Origin: JAODBJ01 sp963782465
GTDB taxonomy: Bacteria > Actinomycetota > Acidimicrobiia > IMCC26256 > PALSA-610
Assembly: GCA_963782465.1 (NCBI GenBank)
Contig: CAWAJR010000007.1
Span: forward strand, 390,815 to 454,814
Direction: 5' to 3'
DNA length: 64,000 nt
Shown: in pieces, positions 26,732 to 35,103 of the stretch
How positions within the stretch are numbered: position 1 is the stretch's first letter
Layout of the letters: the number at the start of each line of letters is the position of its first letter
Translations under genes and position numbers: made by a program
The notes under the pieces: model-generated
What the model was told of the DNA's origin: nothing
Database searches by the model: none
What the model saw: the letters and a program-made list of their open reading frames with translations, nothing else

Positions 26732-27508
26732 ATGGGCATCACGCTCACCCGCAACCACCGCCAAGAAGCCCCGGCAGGCAACGAGAACATTGCCGCCCGG
26801 GCGATCGACACCACGAAGGTTTACGGACGCGGCGAAGCCGAGGTCCGCGCGCTCGACGGCGTTTCGGTCGAGTTCAGGACGGGTCGCTTCACCGCGATCA
26901 TGGGCCCGTCGGGATCCGGCAAGTCGACGCTCATGCACTGCCTCGCCGGCCTCGACACGTTGACGAGCGGCTCGGTCTGGATCGGCGATACGGAGCTCGG
27001 CTCGCTCTCCGACAAGCGGCTGACGCAGCTGCGCCGCGATCGGATCGGTTTCATCTTCCAGGCGTTCAACCTGCTCCCGATGTTGAATGCAGGCGAGAAC
27101 ATCACGCTGCCGATGAAGCTCGCCGGTCGGAAGCCCGATCGCGCCTGGGTCGACACGGTGGTCGCCACCGTCGGGCTCGGGAACCGTTTGCGGCACCGGC
27201 CGTCGGAGCTCTCCGGCGGTCAGCAGCAACGAGTCGCGGTGGCACGCGCGCTCGCGAGCCGGCCGGAGATCATCTTCGCCGACGAACCGACCGGCAACCT
27301 CGACTCCCGCGCGGGTGCCGAGGTTCTCGCCTTCATGCGTCAGGCGGTGCGCGAGTTCGGCCAGACGATCGTCATGGTCACGCACGATCCCGTCGCCGCG
27401 TCGTACGCCGACCGAGCCGTGTTCCTGGCCGACGGCCAGATCGTCGACGACCTCGTCGACCCGACTGCAGATTCCGTCCTCGACCGCATGCGAAACCTGG
27501 GGGAATAG
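26732..27508 (+). CDS. ABC transporter ATP-binding protein (MacB/LolD type)
   Basis: 258 residues. ATG 26732 was chosen for its ribosome binding site aaggagacaacccc; the frame is open for 28 codons upstream. Walker A G-P-S-G-S-G-K-S is at 58-65. The Q-loop is F-Q-A-F-N-L-L-P, the signature L-S-G-G-Q-Q-Q-R-V-A, Walker B I-I-F-A-D-E-P-T-G-N-L-D, and the H-loop V-T-H-D. The F-N-L-L-P and E-P-T-G-N-L-D variants mark the MacB/LolD/FtsE class that works with FtsX-type permeases, encoded by the next gene 5 bp downstream. It powers mechanotransmission or efflux, for example of peptides or lipids. Confidence 0.93.
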   Translation: MGITLTRNHRQEAPAGNENIAARAIDTTKVYGRGEAEVRALDGVSVEFRTGRFTAIMGPSGSGKSTLMHCLAGLDTLTSGSVWIGDTELGSLSDKRLTQLRRDRIGFIFQAFNLLPMLNAGENITLPMKLAGRKPDRAWVDTVVATVGLGNRLRHRPSELSGGQQQRVAVARALASRPEIIFADEPTGNLDSRAGAEVLAFMRQAVREFGQTIVMVTHDPVAASYADRAVFLADGQIVDDLVDPTADSVLDRMRNLGE

Positions 27509-27513
27509 GTCCG

Positions 27514-30069
27514 ATGCTCTCGCTCACGTTCAACACCGTCAAGGCCAACAAGGCCCGCTTCGTCATGACGGCGATCGCCGTTGTGCTCGGTGTGGCGTTC
27601 ATGGCCGGCACCTTCGTCCTGACCGACACCATCAAGCAGTCGTACGACAACATCGCGGCCAACGTCTACAAGTCGACCGACGCCGTCGTACGCTCCGCGC
27701 ACCACGCGAAAGACACCAGCGGTAACGACATCCGGGGAACGATCGACGCGTCGGCGCTCGCAACGGTGCGCGCGGCGAAGGGCGTGCAGGCCGCGGAACC
27801 GCAGCAGCTCGGCATCGCCGTGGTCGTCGCCCACGACGGTTCATTGCTCGACGCCAACCCGAACCGGTCGGTGCCGATCGCGATGGCGTGGCAGCACGAG
27901 CCGAAGCTCAACCCGATGGAGCTCGTCTCCGGTCACGCGCCGCGTGCACCCGACGAGATCGTCATCGACCGCGCTTCGCAGCGGAAAGGGCACTTCGTGC
28001 TCGGCGAGCGCCTCCGCGTGCTGAGCCCGGCCGGGTCGCAGTCGTTCCGGCTGGCCGGCGTGGCGACCTATGGGGGCTCCGACAGCGCGGCCGGCGCGCA
28101 GGTCGTGGCGTTCGCGCCCGAGACTGCAGGCCGCGTGCTCGGCACCGCCGGGCGGTACGACGCCATCCAGGTGATTGCGGCGCCGGGTGTGTCGCAACGA
28201 GCGGTGGTTGCGAACATCACCGCGGCGTTCCGTGCCCACTCGAAGGCGTCGTCGGGCGTCGAGGTGATCACGGGCGCGGCCGCGACCGAGGAAGCTCGCA
28301 AGGCGACTGGCGCGTCGTTGCAGTTCATGAACATGTTCCTGATGTCGTTCGCGGTCATCGCGCTGCTGGTCGGCTCGTTCGTGATCTACAACACGTTCTC
28401 GATCACCGTCGCGCAACGCACCAGGGAGAACGGGTTGCTGCGGGCACTGGGCGCGCGCCGCAAGCAGGTGACCCGTGCGGTCCGCCTCGAAGCGCTGTTC
28501 ACCGGCGTCTTCGCATCCGCAGTCGGCGTCGTCGTCGGTGTCGCGACGGCGAATGCCCTCCGCATGTTGCTCAAGGCGTTCGGCGTCGAACTGCCGCACG
28601 CGGGGTTGGTGGTCGCGCCGCGCGCCATCATCGTGTCGATGGTCGTCGGCATCGTCGTGACGGTGGCGGCGGCGTTCCTGCCGGCCCGCAAGGCGGCGAA
28701 GGTGGCACCGATCGAGGCGCTGCGCGCCGCCGCCGTCGACCGGTCGGGTCGCTCGCTCAGGCGGCTGGTCTTCGGTGTGCTGTTCGCGGCGGCCGGCGGC
28801 TGGTTCATGGCGACCGGCCTGGCGAGCCACGAGACCATGCCCGTCGGGCTGGGTTCGCTGTGCGTGTTCGCCGGCGTGTGCGTGCTCGGCCCGGTGATCG
28901 CACGCCCGTTCACCCGGGCGATGGGGTTGCCGCTCCCGCACCTGCGGGGCATGGCCGGAACGCTGGGCCGTGAGAACGCGATGCGCAACCCGCGCCGTAC
29001 GTCGGCGACGGCCTCGGCGCTGATGATCGGCGTCGCCCTGGTCGCCTTCATCACGGTGTTCGCGTCGTCGGCTCGCTCGTCGCTCGGTGCCTCGGTCGAC
29101 ACTGCCGTGCGCAGCGATTGGATCGTCAACACGCAGTTCGGCATGGGCGGGTTGAGCCCGACCGTGACGCAGAAGGTTGCTGCCCTGCCCGAGACGGGCT
29201 CGGTCACGCCGCTGCGGTTCCTGTCACCTTCCGTCGGTGGCAGGACGATCGACATCACTGCGCTCGACCCGGTCCACGCCATGCAGAACATCAACCTCGG
29301 CGCGGTCACCGGGAACTTCCGGGACCTGGGCCGGCAGACCGTCGCCGTGCAAGCGGCGGAGGCGAAGAAGACGAACGTGAAGATCGGTGACACGATCACG
29401 ATGCAGTTCCCCGAGACCGGACCTCGCCGCCTGCGGGTCGTCGCGGAGTACGAGAACAAGCAGCCGCTGGGCGTGTACCTGATCTCCATGGCGACGTTCA
29501 ACGCGAACGTGACCAGTCACGTCGACAACATCTTGCTGGTCACCGACGCACCGGGTGTGCACCCGGCGCAGGCCCGCACGGCGATCATGTCGGTGCTGAA
29601 AGACTCCCCGAACGCGACGCTGCAAACGAGTGACGAGTTCAAGGGATCGGTCGCCCGGCAGATCAACCAGATCCTCGACCTGATCTACGTGTTGCTCGGT
29701 ATGGCGCTCGTCATCGCGCTGTTCGGCATCGCGAACACGCTGGCGCTCTCGGTGTTCGAGCGCACGCGTGAGTTCGGGCTGTTGCGTGCGGTCGGCATGA
29801 GCCGGGCGCAGGTACGGGCGTCGATCCGGTGGGAGTCGGTGCTGATTGCATTGCTCGGTACGACGCTCGGCACGGCGGTCGGTATCGGTATCGGGAGTGC
29901 GTTGATCAACGCGGCTTCGAAAGGCGCCGACGTGAACCAGCTCTCGATCCCCGTACGGGAGATCGCGGTGATCGTGGCGTTGGCCGCGGTCGCAGCCGTG
30001 CTCGCCGCCGCGGTTCCCGCCCGGCGGGCGGCCCGGCTCGACGTGCTCGACGCGATCAGGTCGGAGTAG
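27514..30069 (+). CDS. ABC transporter permease, FtsX/MacB type (duplicated)
   Basis: 851 residues starting M-L-S-L-T-F-N-T-V-K-A-N-K-A-R-F. It has the actinobacterial layout of two tandem modules: a first helix (about 16-38), a MacB_PCD extracellular domain, three helices with an FtsX signature (V-I-Y-N-T-F-S-I-T-V-A-Q-R-T-R-E-N-G-L-L-R-A-L-G-A), then a second copy ending in I-A-N-T-L-A-L-S-V-F-E-R-T-R-E-F-G-L-L-R-A-V-G-M and three more helices. This gives eight to ten membrane segments. It pairs with the upstream ATPase. The likely regulator is the divergent two-component system. A strong terminator follows. Confidence 0.92.
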   Translation: MLSLTFNTVKANKARFVMTAIAVVLGVAFMAGTFVLTDTIKQSYDNIAANVYKSTDAVVRSAHHAKDTSGNDIRGTIDASALATVRAAKGVQAAEPQQLGIAVVVAHDGSLLDANPNRSVPIAMAWQHEPKLNPMELVSGHAPRAPDEIVIDRASQRKGHFVLGERLRVLSPAGSQSFRLAGVATYGGSDSAAGAQVVAFAPETAGRVLGTAGRYDAIQVIAAPGVSQRAVVANITAAFRAHSKASSGVEVITGAAATEEARKATGASLQFMNMFLMSFAVIALLVGSFVIYNTFSITVAQRTRENGLLRALGARRKQVTRAVRLEALFTGVFASAVGVVVGVATANALRMLLKAFGVELPHAGLVVAPRAIIVSMVVGIVVTVAAAFLPARKAAKVAPIEALRAAAVDRSGRSLRRLVFGVLFAAAGGWFMATGLASHETMPVGLGSLCVFAGVCVLGPVIARPFTRAMGLPLPHLRGMAGTLGRENAMRNPRRTSATASALMIGVALVAFITVFASSARSSLGASVDTAVRSDWIVNTQFGMGGLSPTVTQKVAALPETGSVTPLRFLSPSVGGRTIDITALDPVHAMQNINLGAVTGNFRDLGRQTVAVQAAEAKKTNVKIGDTITMQFPETGPRRLRVVAEYENKQPLGVYLISMATFNANVTSHVDNILLVTDAPGVHPAQARTAIMSVLKDSPNATLQTSDEFKGSVARQINQILDLIYVLLGMALVIALFGIANTLALSVFERTREFGLLRAVGMSRAQVRASIRWESVLIALLGTTLGTAVGIGIGSALINAASKGADVNQLSIPVREIAVIVALAAVAAVLAAAVPARRAARLDVLDAIRSE

Positions 30070-30089
30070 CGACCCTGCTCCGGCAGGCG

Positions 30090-30124
30090 CGAAGGACCGG
30101 GACCACACTGGCCCCGGTCCTTCG
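30090..30124 (+). terminator. Terminator after the ABC exporter operon
   Basis: cgaaggaccggg (30090-30101) and cccggtccttcg (30113-30124) form a perfect 12-bp stem with an 11-nt loop. It starts 21 bp after the permease stop. Confidence 0.75.
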
Positions 30125-30255
30125 TCGCGTCACCGGTCGCGTGCGCGGCCCTACCCCCCCGGAGATCTGCGGCGACCAGCGGGGTATGCCGGATGTAGGG
30201 GGCCGCGTCGACCTCCATGCTCGCTCCTATGGAGCAACCCATGGAGGCAACGAGC

Positions 30256-31119
30256 ATGAGCACATCCCGACGACCGGCGCGCACCTTGCTCGCGGTCATT
30301 GCCGTAGCGATGGTCCTCGCCCTCGCCGCGTGCGGCAAGAGCAGCAACAACAGTGGCTCCGCCGCGGCCGCGACCAACGACACGAAGGCGACCCCCGTCG
30401 ACACGATCGAAGCCCAGATCGACCAGCAGCTGGCGGTGCCCGCCACCACCTACGTCGGAAAGGTGGAAGGGACGGATGCGTACGTGGCGGTCGTCGACCG
30501 CGGCGGTGAAGTCGTCGCGTACACCTGCGACAGCCATGACATCGCCACTTGGTTCGACGGCACCGCCGACGGCGGCACCATCAAAGGGTCGGCGGCGTCG
30601 GGTGCGACGCTCACCGCGACTCGCAGCGGCAACCGCGTCAGCGGGTCGGTGTACCTCGCCGATGGCGCGACGCACAGCTTCACTGCGGCGCGGGCGAACT
30701 ACCCGGCCGGGCTGTGGGAGGCCTACGGGAACGCGGCGGACGCCCAGACCCGCTACCGCGTGGGTTGGGTCGTCCTCGACGACGGCACCCAGCGGGGCGC
30801 CGGCACCAAGCCGGGCGCGACCGTTGCGGTCGGCACGGTCGACACGAGCACGGGTGTGGGTGACCTCGGCGCCGACGGCTCCGCGGGCGCGGCTGGTTCG
30901 ACGGCGCCGCCGGCGCCCGACAACGGCGGGACGGGTGGCAGCCATGACCTTTGCGCCAACCTCCAGAACTCCTGGAAGACCAACAACGCCGCCCTGAGCG
31001 ACCCCGATTCGAATGCGGCCTCGATCAAGACGGCCAAGCGGGTCATGGCGACCGCGCAGTCCGTGTGGAACGCCGACTGCAAAGGCACGTACGGCGCGAT
31101 CAGCGGTCGGAACATCTGA
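30256..31119 (+). CDS. Predicted lipoprotein, hypothetical
   Basis: 287 residues; ATG 30256 was chosen because GGAGG (30243-30247) lies 8 bp upstream, although earlier in-frame ATGs exist. The signal peptide ends in a lipobox L-A-L-A-A-C, so the mature protein should be anchored by an acylated Cys. The middle has Y-V-G-K-V-E-G-T-D-A-Y-V-A-V-V and V-V-A-Y-T-C-D-S-H-D, and a repetitive beta-rich region. A Gly/Ala/Pro linker leads to a small C-terminal part with two cysteines (D-L-C-A-N-L...N-A-D-C-K-G-T). No family is recognised. It is followed 28 bp later by another lipoprotein. Confidence 0.8.
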   Translation: MSTSRRPARTLLAVIAVAMVLALAACGKSSNNSGSAAAATNDTKATPVDTIEAQIDQQLAVPATTYVGKVEGTDAYVAVVDRGGEVVAYTCDSHDIATWFDGTADGGTIKGSAASGATLTATRSGNRVSGSVYLADGATHSFTAARANYPAGLWEAYGNAADAQTRYRVGWVVLDDGTQRGAGTKPGATVAVGTVDTSTGVGDLGADGSAGAAGSTAPPAPDNGGTGGSHDLCANLQNSWKTNNAALSDPDSNAASIKTAKRVMATAQSVWNADCKGTYGAISGRNI

Positions 31120-31147
31120 CGTGCCGTCCCGACGAGAGAGGTTGAGC

Positions 31148-32008
31148 ATGGACGTCAAACCGTTCCGAATGGTGGTGTGCATCGCGCTGGCGGCGGGCAC
31201 GATCCTCGCCAGCTGTGGCGGCACCGACTCCAACGGCACCGGAACCAACGGTGCGGGCTCGAACGTCGCGGCGGCCGCGACCCCGACCACCCCCACGACC
31301 GTTGTGTACGCGGGAGGCGCGCCCACGGTCGTGAAGGGTGCCGGTGACATCACTGCGACCGTCGACCGTTTCCGTGCCGTCCTCGGCGACGACAACGGGA
31401 ACGGGCCAGGCCAGTACCCGTCGGGGCGCCGGGAGATCAACTGGGACGGCGTGCCCGACGAGCTCGCCGCACCGAACGCGCTCCCGGGTGACTTCTTCAA
31501 CGGGCCCGACGCCCCGCGGGCGCGCGGCGCGCTGCTGTCGACGCCGGGGGATCACGTCGCGGTGAGCGCGGACGCCACCAACCCGACCGGGACTGCGGTG
31601 CGCTTCGGCGACATCAACCCGACGTACCCCGGTGTGTTCACGACGTTCAGCGCAGAACGTCTGTTCTCGCCCATCGGCAGCAACCAGGTGGACCTGCGCT
31701 TCGCAGTGCCCGGTACGGCAACGCCGGCCGCCGGGCGCGGATTCGGTGCCGTGTACACCGACGTCGACTCCGAGCAAGCAGCGGAGTTCGAGCTGTTCGA
31801 CGCGGCCGGCGCGTCGCTCGGCACGTTCGCGGTGCCGACATCGGAGCAGGGCCTGTCGTTCCTCGGCATCGCGTTCGACGAGCCCGTGGTGGCCCGCGTG
31901 CACATCGTGTACGGCAACTCGAAGCTCGGCCCCGACGACAGCGCGCGCTACGACGTCGCGGTGATGGACGACTTCATCTACGGCGAACCGCAAGCGATCA
32001 CGGGTTGA
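31148..32008 (+). CDS. Predicted lipoprotein, hypothetical
   Basis: 286 residues from ATG 31148 with the ribosome binding site gagagagg. The signal peptide ends in a lipobox I-L-A-S-C, followed by a low-complexity Gly/Thr/Asn/Ala linker. The folded part contains F-R-A-V-L-G-D-D-N-G-N-G-P-G-Q-Y-P-S-G-R-R-E-I-N-W-D-G-V-P-D. This segment recurs in secreted actinobacterial and proteobacterial proteins of unknown function. The end is a beta-rich domain (V-Y-G-N-S-K-L-G-P-D-D-S). It is likely co-transcribed with the preceding lipoprotein gene. Confidence 0.8.
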   Translation: MDVKPFRMVVCIALAAGTILASCGGTDSNGTGTNGAGSNVAAAATPTTPTTVVYAGGAPTVVKGAGDITATVDRFRAVLGDDNGNGPGQYPSGRREINWDGVPDELAAPNALPGDFFNGPDAPRARGALLSTPGDHVAVSADATNPTGTAVRFGDINPTYPGVFTTFSAERLFSPIGSNQVDLRFAVPGTATPAAGRGFGAVYTDVDSEQAAEFELFDAAGASLGTFAVPTSEQGLSFLGIAFDEPVVARVHIVYGNSKLGPDDSARYDVAVMDDFIYGEPQAITG

Positions 32009-32009
32009 G

Positions 32010-34797
32010 TTGCCGGAACCGCAGCCGTTCCCCAACCGGCCGGGCGCGTATGACGTGCCCGGCCGGTTGCGGCATCGCCGCTCGGTGCGCCACCATCGGC
32101 GTATCGCGGGTACAGCGGGGCGCGGGGAGCTGGTCGGGCGCAATGAGGAGTTCACGCTCCTTTGCGGTGCGCTGGAGGCCGCGCGGGCCGGCCGCGGCGG
32201 CTGCTTCGTGATCGACGGCGCTCCCGGCCTCGGCAAGACCCGGTTGCTCACAGAAGTCGTCGACCATGCGACGGCGCTCGGGGTCGAGGTGTGTTCCGTC
32301 ACGGTCCGCCCGCAGGCGTCGCGACCCCTCGCCGCGCAACTCGGCGGCCCGACGCCGCCGGACCGTCCCGCCGGCTCGCCGGCGCGGCCGGGTCTCAGCG
32401 ACGCCGAGCACACCATCGCCGAAGGGCTCCTCGCCCAGGTCGAGGCCCGGGCAGGGACCGGCCCTCTTCTGCTCGCCGTCGACGACGCCCACTGGGCCGA
32501 CCGCGCGAGCCTCCGGGCCCTCGTCGTGCTCGCGGCGCGCGTCGCCGAACTCCCGGTGCTCCTCGTCCTGGCCGCCCGGCCGCGACCCCGGCCGGCCGAA
32601 CTCGACCAGATCGAGGCGGGGCACGTCGACCTCGCGCCGTTCGGCGAAGACGAGGCCGCCGCGCTGGTAGCGGCCCACGGCGGTGACGCCACCAACCCGT
32701 TGTTCGCGCGCGCCGAAGGCAACCCGTTCTGGTTGCTCCAGCTCGTGAACGCGAGTGTGTCTCACTCCGGCGGCGCGCTGCTCCCCGCCGACGCGCTGCT
32801 CGGTGGCCTTGCGTGGCTCCCCGCCGAAGCGCTCGCCGCGTTACAAGTCGCGGCGGTCCTCGGAAGCGACGCGCTCGTCGCACCGCTTGCCACGGTGTTG
32901 GAGCGCGACCCGGGTGAGATCGAGCCGTTGCTGCAGGGCGCGCTCGACGCGGGCGTGTTGCGCCGCGACGATGACGACGTCTCGTTCGCGCACGATCTGT
33001 TCCGCGACGCCATCTACGACGATCTCCCCGAAAACGTCCGAGCTGCGCTCCACGCCGAGGTCGCCGCCACGCTGCTCGCGCACGGGTGGCCGCCGCGACT
33101 GGTCGCGCCGCACCTGGTGCTCGCCGACGATCGCTTCGCTCCCGACGTACTTGCCGACGCGGCCGGAGCGGTCGGTCCCTCGGAACCTGCCCTGGCTGTC
33201 GCGCTGCTCCGACGGGCGACCGCCGCCGCACCCGCCGCCGCCGAGCTGCAGCTGCTCCTCGCGCGCGCGCTGGCCGACGACGGGCGACCGACCGAGGCCG
33301 AGCAGATCGCGCGCGCCACGATCGACGAAGTCACCGATCCGGCCTTGCGGGCCCGCGCAGGCGTTCGTCGCGCAGATGCTCCTGTCGGTCGGTGGCGCCT
33401 CGAACGATGCGCTCGCACTGCTCGACGCCGCCGCCGGGGAACCGTCGTTCTCACCCGACGAGCGTGCCCGCCTCCTCGGGGACGCTTCCGTCGCCGCGCT
33501 CGTCACCGGGAACGGCGCGCACGCCGCCGACCTCGTCGGCCGCGCGCTTGCGCTCGGCGCCGAGCTCACCGACCGTTCGAGCCTCGTCGACGCGTACTGC
33601 GTCCGCTCGTGGTTGGAATCGTTCGAGCTCCGCTTCGACGACGCGGCGCGGTCGGCCGACCTGGCCGTCGGGTCGATGGGCGAGGAGGCGGCCGCGCGCG
33701 CCCGCAGCGCCCCCGAGTTCTTCGCCGGCATGGTGTTGATGGACGCCGGGCGCCTGGCCGATGCCGAGGCGATGTTCTCGGCCGGCCGCGAGCGGGCCGA
33801 TGTCGCGGGCGCCGCGTGGCAACTCGTGCTCTATCACTTCGGCCTCGGCGCCGTCGGTTGGCAGCGCGGGACGTGGCGCGACGCGGTGACCGAGATCGAC
33901 ACCGGCCTCGTGCTCGCGCGCGACCTGGGTTCGGCGCTCGGCTCGGGCTTCGGTCGTACCGTGCTCGCGCTCATGGCGATCGCCCGGGACGACTTGCGGG
34001 AGGCCCGCAGCCACCTCGACGCGGCCGCGGCCGATTTCGCGGCCGGGAGCGACCCCGTCGGCCTCGACTGGTACGCCCTCGCGGGCGCGCGCTGCGCCGA
34101 AGCCGACGGTGACGCGGCCGCCGCACTCGCTCGGGTTGGTGAGATCGTGGAGCTCGACCTCGCACTCGGCATGCTCAACGACCTCGGCGATGTCGCGCCC
34201 GATCTCGTCCGCCTCGGCCTCGCGTCGGGTCAGGAGCGGTACGTCGCCGACGTGGTGGAGCGGATCAAGGACGCGGCGGGGCACCGGGCGCACCCCGCGT
34301 TGTCGAGCGCGTTGCTGCGGTGCGACGCCCTCGTGGCGAACGACGCCGGTGTCGCGGCCGCCGCGGTGGAGCAGGCCCGCGCGTCGGCGACACCGCTCGC
34401 ACTGGCCGACGGGCTGGCCGAAGCCGCGGTCATCGCCGCCGCGACGGGCTCGACGGTGCTCGACGCCGTCGCCACGATGGAGGAAGCGCTTGCCCGTTAC
34501 GACGAGCTCGGGGCGGTGCGGCCCGCGACCCGCGCGCTGGCGGCGGCGCGGGCCGCCGGCTTGCGGACGCGCCGCTTCGCGACGCGCACCCGCCCGCGCA
34601 CGGGTTGGGACGCGTTGAGCCCCACCGAGCGAGACGTCGTCCGCCTCGTCGCGGAGGGCCTGACGAACCCCGCGATCGGCGCCCGCCTGTTCATCTCGCG
34701 GCGCACGGCGGAGACGCACGTACGCCACACGCTCGTCAAGGTGGGGGTGGCGAGCCGGGTCGAGCTGGCCGCCGCCTACCGGGCGCGTTCCGACTGA
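32010..34797 (+). pseudogene. LAL-type LuxR regulator with AAA ATPase domain, one-base frameshift
   Basis: Two frames form one large regulator. The first frame (from TTG 32010, or more likely GTG 32085) codes to about 33355; the second continues to 34797. The N-part has E-L-V-G-R-N-E-E-F, Walker A G-A-P-G-L-G-K-T-R-L-L and Walker B L-L-L-A-V-D-D-A-H-W-A-D. The C-part has TPR-like helices and a terminal LuxR HTH (L-S-P-T-E-R-D-V-V-R-L-V-A-E-G-L-T-N-P-A-I-G). The switch falls in A-L-R-A-R / A-F-V-A-Q-M-L-L at gggcccgcgcaggcg (33350-33364), where one extra base or two missing bases explain it. The corrected protein has about 900 residues. Such ATP-dependent activators sense an inducer; the target is unknown. 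Confidence 0.82.
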
Positions 34798-34990
34798 CAC
34801 CGTCGTCGTCGCCGCCGGTGAGGTCGCCGGTGTCGTCGCCGGCGCCGTCCGACCGATGTTCGGCGCAGTCGCGGCGGGGTTGTGCGACGGGCACGGCGCG
34901 TCGTGCCGCCATCCAGCGCGCGAGCGCTTCCTGCCGCCGGCGGCGGTAGCGCGCCGGACCGTTCGGGTTGTCGGCTTCGTGCTCGGCCAC
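34736..34990 (-). CDS. Possible small basic protein (uncertain)
   Basis: 84 residues from ATG 34990. The N-terminal half is basic and helix-like (A-R-Y-R-R-R-R-Q-E-A-L-A-R-W-M-A-A-R-R-A). The C-terminal half is acidic, then Pro-rich, and overlaps the end of the LuxR gene by 62 bp. It lies in the 306-bp gap between two plus-strand LuxR genes. No family is recognised. It may be only an antisense open frame. Confidence 0.25.
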   Translation of the reverse strand: MAEHEADNPNGPARYRRRRQEALARWMAARRAVPVAQPRRDCAEHRSDGAGDDTGDLTGGDDDGVSRNAPGRRRPARPGSPPPP

Positions 34991-35103
34991 GAGCAGCAGC
35001 GTGCGCCTTCCGAGCGCCCGTTACTTCCGGCAGGCCCCGCTCCGGGTTGCCACACCCCGTACAGATATCGCGCCGGGTGCGCGACGCTCGTAGCCTTCCC
35101 ACG
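34798..35103. other. 306-bp gap between the two LuxR genes
   Basis: No plus-strand gene, clear hairpin or recognisable promoter was seen. It contains the N-terminal part of the doubtful minus-strand frame 34736-34990. A promoter for the second LuxR gene probably lies here. Confidence 0.4.
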